From: DATKDU01 sp035512595
GTDB lineage: Bacteria > Planctomycetota > Planctomycetia > Pirellulales > Pirellulaceae
Reading direction: 5' to 3'
DNA length: 14,759 nucleotides
Assembly (NCBI GenBank): GCA_035512595.1
Contig: DATKDU010000299.1
Coordinates: 1 to 14,759 of the forward strand
The notes below the pieces were generated by a model. The model saw only the letters and a list, made by a program, of their open reading frames with translations. It ran no database searches and was not told where the DNA came from. Below are positions 1 to 6,396 of the stretch, in pieces. The translations under genes were made by a program, and so were the position numbers. Position 1 is the stretch's first letter, and each line of letters opens with the position of its first letter.

Positions 1-977
1 CGTTCGTGATGACCGGCAGCGAGGTCCCCGGCAAGCCGAGCATCGGCTCGTGGCTGGCTTACGGCCTGGGGAGCGAGTCGAGCGACCTGCCGGCATTCGT
101 CGTCTTCACGCCGCAGTTCCCCGCCACCGGCAACGGCCAGGCCCTGTTCACGCGGATGTGGAGCAGCGGCTTTCTGGCGTCCAAATTCAATGGCGTCGCA
201 CTCCGCGGGGTCGGCGACCCGGTGCTGTACGTACAGAACCCCTCTGGGGTCGATGCGAGCGACCGGCGGACGATGCTCGATGCGCTAGCCAAGCTCAACC
301 AGCGGACGTACGAAAAACTCGGCGACCCCGAGACGCAGACGCGAATCAGCCAGTACGAGATGGCGTTCCGGATGCAGTCGTCGGTGCCGGAGCTGGTCGA
401 TCTGTCGAAAGAGCCGCAGCACATCCTCGACCTGTACGGCCCGGACGCATCCAAACCCGGCACGTTCACGCACAGCGCGCTGCTCGCCCGGCGGCTCGTC
501 GAGAGAGGGACGCGCGTCGTGCAGGTCCTGCATCGCGGCTGGGACCAGCATGGCAATCTGCCCGTGGCCCTGAAGAACCAGTGCCTCGACACGGACCAGG
601 CGACGGGTGCGCTGATTGCCGACCTCAAGCAGCGGGGGCTCCTCGATAGCACGCTGGTGGTGTGGGGGGGCGAGTTCGGCCGCACGGTCTACTCGCAGGG
701 GAAGCTGACGGCCGAGGACTATGGCCGCGACCACCATCCGCGGAACTTCTGCATGTGGCTGGCCGGCGGCGGCATCCAGCGCGGCATCAGCTTCGGCGAG
801 ACCGACGACTTCAGCTACAACATCACCGAGAACCCCGTGAACGTAAACGACCTCAACGCCACGATCCTGCACTGCTTGGGGATCGACCCCGACCGATTCA
901 CGTTCAAATTCCAGGGACTGGATCAGAAGCTGATCGGCGTCGAAGGGGCGAAGGTGGTGCCGGAGCTGCTGGCGTAA
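1..977 (+). CDS. DUF1501 family protein, 5' end outside window
   Basis: This is the C-terminal part of a DUF1501 protein, a family in the alkaline phosphatase/sulfatase-like superfamily that is heavily expanded in planctomycetes and usually exported by Tat. The frame is open from base 3, so the GTG at 6 is an internal valine and roughly the first 150 residues (Tat signal and N-terminal metal-site region) lie upstream. Recognisable family blocks are TGSEVPGKPSIGSW at the left edge, WDQHGN, VVWGGEFGRT, GRDHHPRNFCMWLAGGG and the tail FKFQGLDQKLIG. The stop is TAA at 975-977. In planctomycetes such genes normally follow a DUF1549/DUF1553 cytochrome-type gene, which would be off the left edge. The substrate is not known for the family. 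The family call is firm; the biochemical role is not. Confidence 0.93.
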   Translation, partial: FVMTGSEVPGKPSIGSWLAYGLGSESSDLPAFVVFTPQFPATGNGQALFTRMWSSGFLASKFNGVALRGVGDPVLYVQNPSGVDASDRRTMLDALAKLNQRTYEKLGDPETQTRISQYEMAFRMQSSVPELVDLSKEPQHILDLYGPDASKPGTFTHSALLARRLVERGTRVVQVLHRGWDQHGNLPVALKNQCLDTDQATGALIADLKQRGLLDSTLVVWGGEFGRTVYSQGKLTAEDYGRDHHPRNFCMWLAGGGIQRGISFGETDDFSYNITENPVNVNDLNATILHCLGIDPDRFTFKFQGLDQKLIGVEGAKVVPELLA

Positions 978-990
978 TGGATTCGGATAT

Positions 991-1018
991 GACAGGAAGA
1001 TGGGCGACAGGAAAATGG
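991..1018. repeat. Direct pair of 13-bp GACAGGAARATGG repeats
   Basis: GACAGGAAGATGG (991-1003) and GACAGGAAAATGG (1006-1018) are tandem copies 15 bp apart, differing at one base. They begin 13 bp after the stop of the DUF1501 gene. Near-identical copies in inverted orientation lie at 1701-1726, on the other side of the 1081-1665 gene. From memory, similar purine-rich GACAG(G/A)AAAATG strings are dispersed in intergenic regions of Pirellulaceae genomes; that is recollection, not a search. Function unknown. Confidence 0.75.
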
Positions 1019-1080
1019 AAAAATAGGCTCGAAACGAACTTACGTGGTGTGGAAGATGCGAAAGTGCCCAGGGTGAGGCA

Positions 1081-1665
1081 ATGTCAAAACGACAAGAGCA
1101 GCTCTACGTTGCGCACCAAGACCCCTCGGCTGTAATCGAGGCATTGTCTCGGTACTGCTCGAAAATTGGAAAGCGATTGACGCGGCACAAAAAATACTCG
1201 ATGCAGGGGCTCAATCAGGTCAAGAAGCACTTGATAGGCCGACGACGCAAGTTCGTCATTAGCGATCGAAAGCAGGGGTGGGTTGCTGTTTGGGAGCATG
1301 TTGACTACGCCAACTTTGCCGACCCAGACATTGCACGATTTCTGTCGCAATATCTCGAGACTACGTGCCTCTGCGTTGAGATCAACGAAGATTACAACAT
1401 CTGGTGCTTCCAAGAGTATCGAGACGGCGAGATCGTCAACGAGAGGTTTCTGCCGACGGACTACTTCACGGGCAAAGGAGAAAACGGCGACCTCGATTCG
1501 TATGGCTGGTGTCACGATTTCGCCGACCGATTCGAACGAAAGCACCGCCTCCCATATTTTCTGGAGGACCCAGCGCACCTTGGAGACGTCTCATCACTGC
1601 CCAAGAGATTCGTGTTCAAGAAGTTTTCAATCAAGCAGCCGACGGCGCCACGAATAAAAAGGTAG
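1081..1665 (+). CDS. Hypothetical protein, lower GC than neighbours
   Basis: A 194-residue protein with no signal peptide or membrane segment, so probably cytoplasmic. I do not recognise a named domain. The N-terminus is basic (RYCSKIGKRLTRHKK, residues about 20-34). A middle block reads like a small alpha/beta fold: FVISDRKQGWVAVWEHVDYAN, then LSQYLETTCLCVEINEDYNIWCF and YRDGEIVNERFLPTDYF. That GWVAV / acidic / YRDG...DYF pattern reminds me of single-domain hypothetical or immunity-like proteins in planctomycetes, but this is weak recollection. The ATG at 1081 follows a purine-rich GGTGAGG, an acceptable but not strong ribosome site. Hand counts of several lines give about 50% GC against 65-70% in the flanking genes. 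The gene is bracketed by inverted repeat pairs, consistent with separate acquisition between the DUF1501 and sialidase genes. Confidence 0.75.
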   Translation: MSKRQEQLYVAHQDPSAVIEALSRYCSKIGKRLTRHKKYSMQGLNQVKKHLIGRRRKFVISDRKQGWVAVWEHVDYANFADPDIARFLSQYLETTCLCVEINEDYNIWCFQEYRDGEIVNERFLPTDYFTGKGENGDLDSYGWCHDFADRFERKHRLPYFLEDPAHLGDVSSLPKRFVFKKFSIKQPTAPRIKR

Positions 1666-1700
1666 TGGCCCCTTGGGGACCCTTACAGATCCTTTTCGCT

Positions 1701-1726
1701 ATCTTCCTGTCCCCGATTTTCCTGTC
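1701..1726. repeat. Inverted copies of the GACAGGAARAT repeat
   Basis: ATCTTCCTGTC (1701-1711) and GATTTTCCTGTC (1715-1726) are the reverse complements, in mirror order, of the pair at 991-1018: the GAAGAT copy is outermost in both places. The core of 11 bases is exact for each copy. The second pair ends 16 bp before the ATG of the sialidase-like gene, so it lies in that gene's leader and displaces any upstream ribosome-site context. Together the two pairs frame the hypothetical gene at 1081-1665. Confidence 0.75.
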
Positions 1727-1742
1727 TCCTTCCGGTGAGCCC

Positions 1743-2888
1743 ATGATCCGCACGCTTATCTCTGTCCTTGCGTTGTCTCTGACCTTCTTCGCTGTTGCCG
1801 ATGAACCGAACAGCGTCCCCCTCGGCTATTCCATCCCGCTGATCGATCTGGCAGAAGAGACGGAGCGGCAGGTAATCGTCGATCGCGAGGCGGGGCAGTA
1901 TTTGGGGCATCCGACGACGGTGCTGCTGGAGGATGGCAAGACGATGCTCTGCGTCTATCCCAAGGGGCATGGCCGCGGGGGGATCGTCTACAAGCGCAGC
2001 AGCGACGGCGGCCGGACGTGGAGCGAGCGGCTGCCGACGCCCAAGAGCTGGGAGACGAGCCTGGAAGTGCCGACGCTGCACCGGGTGATCGATGCGGCGG
2101 GCAAGAAGCGGCTGATCATGTGGTCGGGGCTTTATCCGGCGCGGCTGGCGGTGAGCGAGGACGACGGCGAAAGCTGGAGCGAGCTAAAGCCGGCCGGCGA
2201 CTGGGGCGGCATCGTCGTGATGGGGTGCCTGGAGCCGCTGAAGACCGGCAAGGGGCACTACCTGGCCATGTTCCACGACGACGGCCGGTTCATTGCCGAG
2301 AAACCCAAGCAGACCAAGCCGGTGACGTTCACGCTCTATAAGTCAGTCTCCACGGACGGCGGACTGACGTGGGGCAATCCCGAGCCGATCTTTGGCCGCA
2401 CCGACGTCCATCTGTGCGAGCCGGGGCTGATCCGCTCCCCTGACGGCAAAGAGATTGCCGTGCTGCTGCGCGAGAACTCTCGCCGCAAGAACTCGTTCGT
2501 CATCTTCTCCCGCGACGAAGGAAAGACGTGGACCGAGCCGCGCGAGCTGCCCGGTTCGCTGACCGGCGACCGTCACACGGGCAAGTACGCACCCGACGGC
2601 CGTCTCTTCATTTCCTTCCGCGACACGACCCACGAAAGCCCGACCAAGGGGGACTGGGTCGCCTGGGTTGGCACCTACAAAGACATCGCCCAGGGACGCG
2701 AAGGCCAATACCGCGTGCGGCTGATGGACAACACGAAAGGGGCCGACTGCGCGTATCCGGGAGTTGAGTTACTCGAGGGCGGCACGATCGTCACGACGAC
2801 CTACGGCCACTGGAGCGCCGGCGAAATGCCGTATGTCGTCAGCGTGCGGCTAACGCTTGCGGACTTGGACGCCAAAGCGAAGCGGTAG
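1743..2888 (+). CDS. Secreted BNR/Asp-box sialidase-like protein
   Basis: A 381-residue protein of the six-bladed sialidase-like superfamily (BNR repeats; exo-alpha-sialidase or a related glycosidase). It starts with a Sec signal peptide (MIRTLISVLALSLTFFAVA, probable cleavage before DEP). Four Asp-boxes S-x-D-x-G-x-x-W are visible: SSDGGRTW (86-93), SEDDGESW (138-145), STDGGLTW (203-210) and SRDEGKTW (256-263). A further conserved-looking stretch is RHTGKYAPDGRLFISFRD (277-294). The expected role is hydrolysis of a terminal sugar, classically sialic acid, from external glycans; the real substrate of planctomycete members is unsettled. An upstream in-frame extension to 1404 was rejected because it overlaps the preceding gene and would bury the signal peptide. 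The ribosome site is weak (GGTGAG three bases before ATG). Length is typical for single-domain members. Confidence 0.9.
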   Translation: MIRTLISVLALSLTFFAVADEPNSVPLGYSIPLIDLAEETERQVIVDREAGQYLGHPTTVLLEDGKTMLCVYPKGHGRGGIVYKRSSDGGRTWSERLPTPKSWETSLEVPTLHRVIDAAGKKRLIMWSGLYPARLAVSEDDGESWSELKPAGDWGGIVVMGCLEPLKTGKGHYLAMFHDDGRFIAEKPKQTKPVTFTLYKSVSTDGGLTWGNPEPIFGRTDVHLCEPGLIRSPDGKEIAVLLRENSRRKNSFVIFSRDEGKTWTEPRELPGSLTGDRHTGKYAPDGRLFISFRDTTHESPTKGDWVAWVGTYKDIAQGREGQYRVRLMDNTKGADCAYPGVELLEGGTIVTTTYGHWSAGEMPYVVSVRLTLADLDAKAKR

Positions 2889-3021
2889 CGCGCGAATCGG
2901 CGACCAGCACCATAAGCTGGCTCGTCCGAAGGCGGCCGATGACCGCGCGGAGACGCCGCTCGCTGGGGGTCCATTGAGCTTGAATCTCGTTCCTCCGCCG
3001 GGATAGTGCTGCGGGCTTCAT
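2839..3021 (-). CDS. Probable small basic protein, 60 residues
   Basis: This short reading frame begins at ATG 3021 with a textbook ribosome site, GGAGG seven bases upstream (3029-3033), the best evidence for it. The product is very basic and probably helical: MKPAALSRRRNEIQ, then WTPSERRLRAVIGRLRTSQL. I recall similar RR..IQ..W(S/T)..ER.RRA small proteins from planctomycetes but cannot confirm the match. Its last 50 bases overlap the 3' end of the convergent sialidase-like gene, so the C-terminal part (ASLWRPSPQALAAR) may be an accident of antisense sequence. It lies downstream of the PDZ gene on the same strand, separated by a strong hairpin at 3040-3065. It might be co-transcribed with it or have no function. 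Confidence 0.45.
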   Translation of the reverse strand: MKPAALSRRRNEIQAQWTPSERRLRAVIGRLRTSQLMVLVADSRATASLWRPSPQALAAR

Positions 3022-3039
3022 GTCCAATCCTCCGTGAGT

Positions 3040-3065
3040 GCTGCCGGCCCAAAGTGGCCGGCAGC
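3040..3065 (-). terminator. Strong GC hairpin after the PDZ gene
   Basis: GCTGCCGGCC (3040-3049) pairs perfectly with GGCCGGCAGC (3056-3065) over a six-base loop. It starts 28 bases beyond the stop of the minus-strand PDZ gene, a typical terminator position, but no U-tract follows on either strand. It could be a U-less terminator, a 3'-end protecting stem, or a bidirectional stem between the convergent sialidase-like and PDZ genes. It also sits just upstream of the small gene's ribosome site. Confidence 0.45.
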
Positions 3066-3093
3066 GTCCTGTCGATTACCTGAAGCGAATCGG

Positions 3094-4521
3094 TTAGAGC
3101 TTCGGAACGCTCGGAACCTTGGGGGTCTTCGGTACGGCGGGAGCCCCTGGAGCGGCCGAACCCTTCGGCGTGCCCGGAGCCTTAGTCGCCGGCGCGGGAA
3201 CGTCCGGAATCTCGACGTCCGGCTTCTCGGCACGCGGCGTGTCGGTCCCGGGCTTCTCGGACCGCGGGGTGGCGGTACTAGGCTTTTCGGACCGCGGGGT
3301 ATCGGTGCCGGGCTTATCGCTCTTGGGCTGTTTTTCCAGCCGCGGCCGCGGCGTGGGAACGTCGTCCCCATCCTGGGACGGCTCCGTTTCCAGACGTCCC
3401 TTCGCTTTCCCTTCCGTGCGGCCTTCCAGACGGGTTTCCGTGCGCCCTTCGGTGCGGCCTTCCACGCGGCCTTCCGCGTCAATCTCCGGGCGGAGCGTCG
3501 CCCGCGTGCGGCCTTCGGTCACGGTGCTGGTGTCCAGCGAGATCTGCCGCGCCTGGTTGGCGCGATTCACCTGCAGTGCCAGGCGGCCGTCGGCCGACGA
3601 GAGAGCACGGGTGAAATCAGCGACCGTCCGGAGCGGACGACCTGCCAGGGTGGTGACCACGTCGCCGGCCCGCAATCCAGCGTAATAAGCGGGCGTGCGC
3701 GGATAGACCCGCTGGATGACAATGCGGTCGGCATAGCGGTCATCGATCATCAGGCCGTACTGCCACAGCGGATCGTAGGCCACGACGTCCTGGTAGATCA
3801 GTGCTGGCTGCACGTACAGAACCTGCTCGCGGCCGCCGCGAAAGACCACAACCCTCGCCCGCTCGTTGCGGATGTCGTCCGCCAGGAGCAGCCGCGTGAA
3901 CTCGGCTTCCGAGCGGACCGCCGTGTCGTTGATCGACACGATCCGGTCCCCTTCCTGAAAGCCGATCTTGGAAATCGCCCCTTGCGCGGCGATGTCGGCA
4001 ATCACCAGCCCCTCGGCAGTGGCGCTGCTGTCAAACCACAGCCCCAGATCAGCGGCGCGGAGATTTTCGGCTGAAACCTCGCGACCTTCGCGGACACCTT
4101 CGCGAACTGCTTCGCGACCTTCGCGGGCGCCTTCGCGGAGCGCTTCGCGTCCTTCGCGGACTCCTTCGCGCCCCTCGCGGACCGCTTCGCGCCCTTCGCG
4201 GCGGGCGCCCTTCACCGTATCTTCGCCGGCGCGGCGAGCATCGTCCGCAGCCCCCTTAGCCGCATCGCCCACGCGCTTGCCCTCCTCACGGGCCTCGCCG
4301 GCTGCACTCTTGGCCGCATCACGGGCTTGCCCCGCGGCTTCCTTGACCGAGGAGCCGGCCTTGGGCGCCGCTTGTTTGGCGGCATCCGCAGCCCCCTGCG
4401 CTGTGTCCTTGAGAGGTTCGGTTACTCTCGGAACCTGTGACCAGCCCGGGACCGCTAGCAGCATGGCTGCCAGCCCCGCGCCGACGTATCGCGCCAACCA
4501 GTGAATCGATGGCCTGCTCAT
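3094..4521 (-). CDS. Exported double-PDZ protein with charged helix and repeat tail
   Basis: A 475-residue protein. Start ATG 4521 is fixed by AGGAG eight bases upstream and by a signal peptide (residues 1-28, hydrophobic core VGAGLAAMLLAV). Residues about 35-103 are an Ala/Lys/Asp/Glu helix resembling LEA or apolipoprotein-like repeats (KDTAQGAADAAKQ, GQARDAAKSAAGEAREEG). Residues 104-149 form a repeated REGREAV coiled-coil-like helix. Two PDZ domains follow: about 157-240 (GLVIADIAAQGAISKIGFQEGDRIVSIND) and 255-330 (RTPAYYAGLRAGDVVTTLAGRPL). No protease catalytic domain is present, so this is not an HtrA enzyme. The tail (348-475) is disordered, with EGRTEGR and ten-residue EKPGTDTPRS repeats and a Pro/Lys end. 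An envelope scaffold or adaptor binding C-termini through PDZ is likely; partner unknown. Upstream in-frame extension to 4926 is spurious because it runs into the DUF1501 gene. Confidence 0.9.
   Translation of the reverse strand: MSRPSIHWLARYVGAGLAAMLLAVPGWSQVPRVTEPLKDTAQGAADAAKQAAPKAGSSVKEAAGQARDAAKSAAGEAREEGKRVGDAAKGAADDARRAGEDTVKGARREGREAVREGREGVREGREALREGAREGREAVREGVREGREVSAENLRAADLGLWFDSSATAEGLVIADIAAQGAISKIGFQEGDRIVSINDTAVRSEAEFTRLLLADDIRNERARVVVFRGGREQVLYVQPALIYQDVVAYDPLWQYGLMIDDRYADRIVIQRVYPRTPAYYAGLRAGDVVTTLAGRPLRTVADFTRALSSADGRLALQVNRANQARQISLDTSTVTEGRTRATLRPEIDAEGRVEGRTEGRTETRLEGRTEGKAKGRLETEPSQDGDDVPTPRPRLEKQPKSDKPGTDTPRSEKPSTATPRSEKPGTDTPRAEKPDVEIPDVPAPATKAPGTPKGSAAPGAPAVPKTPKVPSVPKL
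3202..3321 (-). repeat. 30-bp tandem repeat encoding PRSEKPGTDT units
   Basis: Four consecutive 10-codon units in the PDZ gene (residues 401-440) read SDKPGTDTPR, SEKPSTATPR, SEKPGTDTPR and AEKPDVEIPD. DNA copies are closely similar (repeated GGCTTCTCGGACCGCGG on the plus strand), so they probably arose by recent in-frame expansion. The encoded segment is Pro/Thr/Lys-rich and disordered, like a cell-wall-spanning or flexible linker segment. Confidence 0.8.
4075..4215 (-). repeat. REGREAV heptad-coding tandem repeat
   Basis: Residues 103-149 of the PDZ protein are built from a 21-bp unit with the repeated core CTTCGCG on the plus strand. The units are REGREAV, REGREGV and REGREAL (heptads), then REGA, REGREAV, REGV and REGREV, in which four-residue inserts give an 11-residue period. 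One apolar residue per heptad, with Arg and Glu at alternating positions, suggests a charged helix or weak coiled coil between the LEA-like region and the first PDZ domain. Confidence 0.8.
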
Positions 4522-4643
4522 AAAATGATCTCCTGGAAAGTGTTCCCCCCGGACAAAAGACGGCAATTCTCCCGCTCCCGGAATCGCTTGCTGGCCGAGT
4601 TGCACTTTGCGTGCCGCGAGAGTGCGGCGGGGGCCCATCGCCC

Positions 4644-4673
4644 AAAATATGCCGCCTGGTTGATTTTGCGCAA
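4644..4673 (-). promoter_or_regulatory. Possible sigma70 promoter for the PDZ gene
   Basis: On the minus strand TTGCGC (4673-4668) and TATTTT (4649-4644) are separated by 18 bases. Each matches the consensus at four of six positions. The predicted start leaves a leader of roughly 110 bases before ATG 4521. This is the best AT-rich site in the gap between the DUF1501 stop and the PDZ start, but planctomycete promoters are poorly defined, so it is tentative. Confidence 0.3.
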
Positions 4674-4697
4674 GAATGTCGCACAACGGCCGGACAC

Positions 4698-4716
4698 CCT
4701 GTCGGATGCCGACAGG
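4698..4716 (-). terminator. Hairpin downstream of the DUF1501 gene
   Basis: CCTGTCGG (4698-4705) pairs with CCGACAGG (4709-4716) over a three-base loop. It lies about 58 bases past the stop of the minus-strand DUF1501 gene and upstream of the PDZ promoter candidate, a sensible place for a terminator. The only T-run (TTTT, 4717-4720) follows it on the plus strand, so a canonical U-tract is missing in the direction of the gene. Confidence 0.35.
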
Positions 4717-4774
4717 TTTTCGCGGTTGCCGCGATCCAAGAGCGGTCGCAGCAGCGGGCATCAGCGGGGGATCG

Positions 4775-6181
4775 TCAAACCAGCTCGCGCATGACTTGCC
4801 CGGCGTCGAGCAAATACTGCGGGCGTCCGGTGGGATCGTTGACGGTCGTTTGCCGGGCCGCGATCCCCAGGTTGTGATACAACGTCGCAAAGACGTCCTG
4901 GTAGTGCACCGGCCGGCTGACGGCATTCCGCCCGTACCGATCGGTCGCGCCGATCACCTGGCCGGTCTGCATGCCGCCGCCGGCGAGCAACGCGGGGCCG
5001 ACGGCGGGCCAGTGGTGGCGGCCGCCGGTCTTAGGATCGATCGTTGGCGTGCGGCCGAACTCTCCCCAGGCGACGATGGAAACGTCGCCGAGCATGCCGC
5101 GCTCGTCGAGTTCTTCGATCAGGGTGCCGAGGCCGTGATCGACGATCGGCAGGACCTTTTTCATCCGCGGGAAGTTGCTCGAGTGGGTGTCGAAGTCGCT
5201 GATCGAGATGCTGACGCAGCGCACGCCGGCCTCCACAAGCCGCCGAGCAAGGAGAAACTTCTTCGTGGCCCCGGCGTCGTCGCTGGTGGTGCTGGCGGGC
5301 TCGCTGCCGGCCCCGGCAATCTCGTAGCGCGACAGCACCCGCGGATCTTCTTTCGACAGATCGAGCGCGTCGGCAAATTGCCCCGAGGTGAGAATGCCGA
5401 CGGCCTGCTGGGTGAAGGCGTCCATGGCGTCCATCATGCCGCTGGCGTCGGCGCGGCGGCGGAGCTTGTCCAGCCCGGTCAGCAGCGACGTGCGGTTGCT
5501 CAAGCGGTCGGTGGACAGCTCCTCCAGCAGCGAGAGCCGCTGCGTATGACTTTCTCCCCGGCGGGCCAGCTCCCCCTTCATCCCCGGCTCCAGCTCGCGG
5601 TGAAACAGGTGCGAGATGTCAGGCCGAAACGGCGCGTAGGCCGGTCCCAGAAATCCGGGGCGGGCGCTGTTGCGGACGAGGGCGCGACCCTGCATCAAAT
5701 CGACGAAGCTGGGCGCTGGATCGTCGGTCGAACCCCGCAGCTTGTGTACCACGCAGCCCAGTGCCGGCCGGCCGCCCAGCGAGGCCAGTTCCTTGGCCTC
5801 GAACCCCGATTGGCACTGAAACGCGTCGTGCGCCCCAGCCGCGCCGACCAGCGACCGCACAAACACCAGTTTGTCCGACAGCGAAGCAAGCTTAGGCAGA
5901 TGCTCGCAGATCCGATAGCCGGCAATCTTGGTGGCGATGCCGCTGAACTCGCCGCGGATTTCGCTCGGCGCGTCGGGCTTGAGGTCGATGGTGTCCAGGT
6001 GGGGCGGGCCGCCGTCGAGATGGACGAAGATCACCGACTTGTGCGACGAGCCGATGCCGGCCGCGGCTTGAGCTGCCAGGAGTGACGAGAGGGTCAGGCC
6101 GCCGCCGACGGCGCCCGCGGTCAGAAACGCTCGCCGCGAACTGCCCGGCCGAGCAACGCCTGGAAACGAAAAGGAGAGCAT
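4775..6181 (-). CDS. DUF1501 family protein, Tat-exported
   Basis: A complete 468-residue DUF1501 protein of the alkaline phosphatase/sulfatase-like superfamily. A twin-arginine signal is clear: SSRRAFLTAG (14-23, R16-R17) then a hydrophobic stretch to about residue 41. Family blocks are VIFVHLDGGPPHLDTIDLKP (50-69), with the D56/H61/D63 cluster expected to be metal-binding, AGAHDAFQCQSG (115-126), SDFDTHSSNF (328-337), VAWGEFGRTP (370-379) and GGRHHWP (386-392). The ATG at 6181 has GAGG eight bases upstream; a longer in-frame start at 6385 would lie inside the preceding terminator and lacks the signal. Usual partners (DUF1549/DUF1553) are absent beside it, so this looks like a stand-alone copy. 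It differs in subtype from the copy at the left edge (shorter tail, no RNFCMW block). Substrate unknown. Confidence 0.95.
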   Translation of the reverse strand: MLSFSFPGVARPGSSRRAFLTAGAVGGGLTLSSLLAAQAAAGIGSSHKSVIFVHLDGGPPHLDTIDLKPDAPSEIRGEFSGIATKIAGYRICEHLPKLASLSDKLVFVRSLVGAAGAHDAFQCQSGFEAKELASLGGRPALGCVVHKLRGSTDDPAPSFVDLMQGRALVRNSARPGFLGPAYAPFRPDISHLFHRELEPGMKGELARRGESHTQRLSLLEELSTDRLSNRTSLLTGLDKLRRRADASGMMDAMDAFTQQAVGILTSGQFADALDLSKEDPRVLSRYEIAGAGSEPASTTSDDAGATKKFLLARRLVEAGVRCVSISISDFDTHSSNFPRMKKVLPIVDHGLGTLIEELDERGMLGDVSIVAWGEFGRTPTIDPKTGGRHHWPAVGPALLAGGGMQTGQVIGATDRYGRNAVSRPVHYQDVFATLYHNLGIAARQTTVNDPTGRPQYLLDAGQVMRELV

Positions 6182-6232
6182 CGGGCACCTCGGCAAGATC
6201 CTGGTGTAGGGCGTCCCTTGATTCGGCCGCTC

Positions 6233-6261
6233 ATTGTAGCACTTCTCCCCGATCGCACCAA
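6233..6261 (-). promoter_or_regulatory. Extended -10 promoter of the DUF1501 gene
   Basis: On the minus strand TTGGTG (6261-6256), 17 bases, then TACAAT (6238-6233) preceded by TGC, an extended -10. The spacing is ideal and both boxes are close to sigma70 consensus. It lies between the terminator of the upstream DUF1559 unit and ATG 6181, giving a leader of about 45 bases. This is the best promoter candidate in the window. Confidence 0.55.
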
Positions 6262-6301
6262 CCAATTTTGATGCATCGGGCTCCCTGGCGTCAGGGCGCG
6301 C

Positions 6302-6333
6302 AAAAAAGAACACCGGCCAATGGGCCGGTGTTC
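6302..6333 (-). terminator. Intrinsic terminator of the lipoprotein/DUF1559 unit
   Basis: Read on the minus strand, GAACACCGGCC (6333-6323), a four-base loop and GGCCGGTGTTC (6318-6308) form a perfect 11-bp stem, followed directly by TTTTTT (6307-6302). It lies about 64 bases past the stop of the DUF1559 gene. This is a canonical rho-independent terminator. Confidence 0.9.
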
Positions 6334-6396
6334 TCGATGACTTCATTTCATATTGTGCCAGGCCGCCTGCCAACGGCCCTGGCAAAACACGTCATG

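Noticed and set aside
1..50. GTG at 6 as the true start of the left-edge DUF1501 gene
   Set aside because: The frame is open to the window edge and the protein begins inside a conserved family block, so the real start is upstream.
1666..1700. Terminator after the 1081-1665 gene (GGCCCCTTGGGGACC)
   Set aside because: The apparent stem would have a two-base loop and no T-run follows.
1404..1742. N-terminal extension of the sialidase-like protein
   Set aside because: It overlaps the hypothetical gene, is Arg-rich, and would place the evident signal peptide internally. ATG 1743 is the better start.
3034..4074. 346-codon plus-strand frame opposite the PDZ gene
   Set aside because: Arg-rich, low-complexity translation that mirrors the repeats of the PDZ gene; no family features.
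4676..6085. Long open frame on the plus strand (469 codons) opposite the DUF1501 gene
   Set aside because: Antisense shadow of a clearly recognisable DUF1501 gene in high-GC DNA; composition is Arg/Gly/Ala-rich with no domain or ribosome site.
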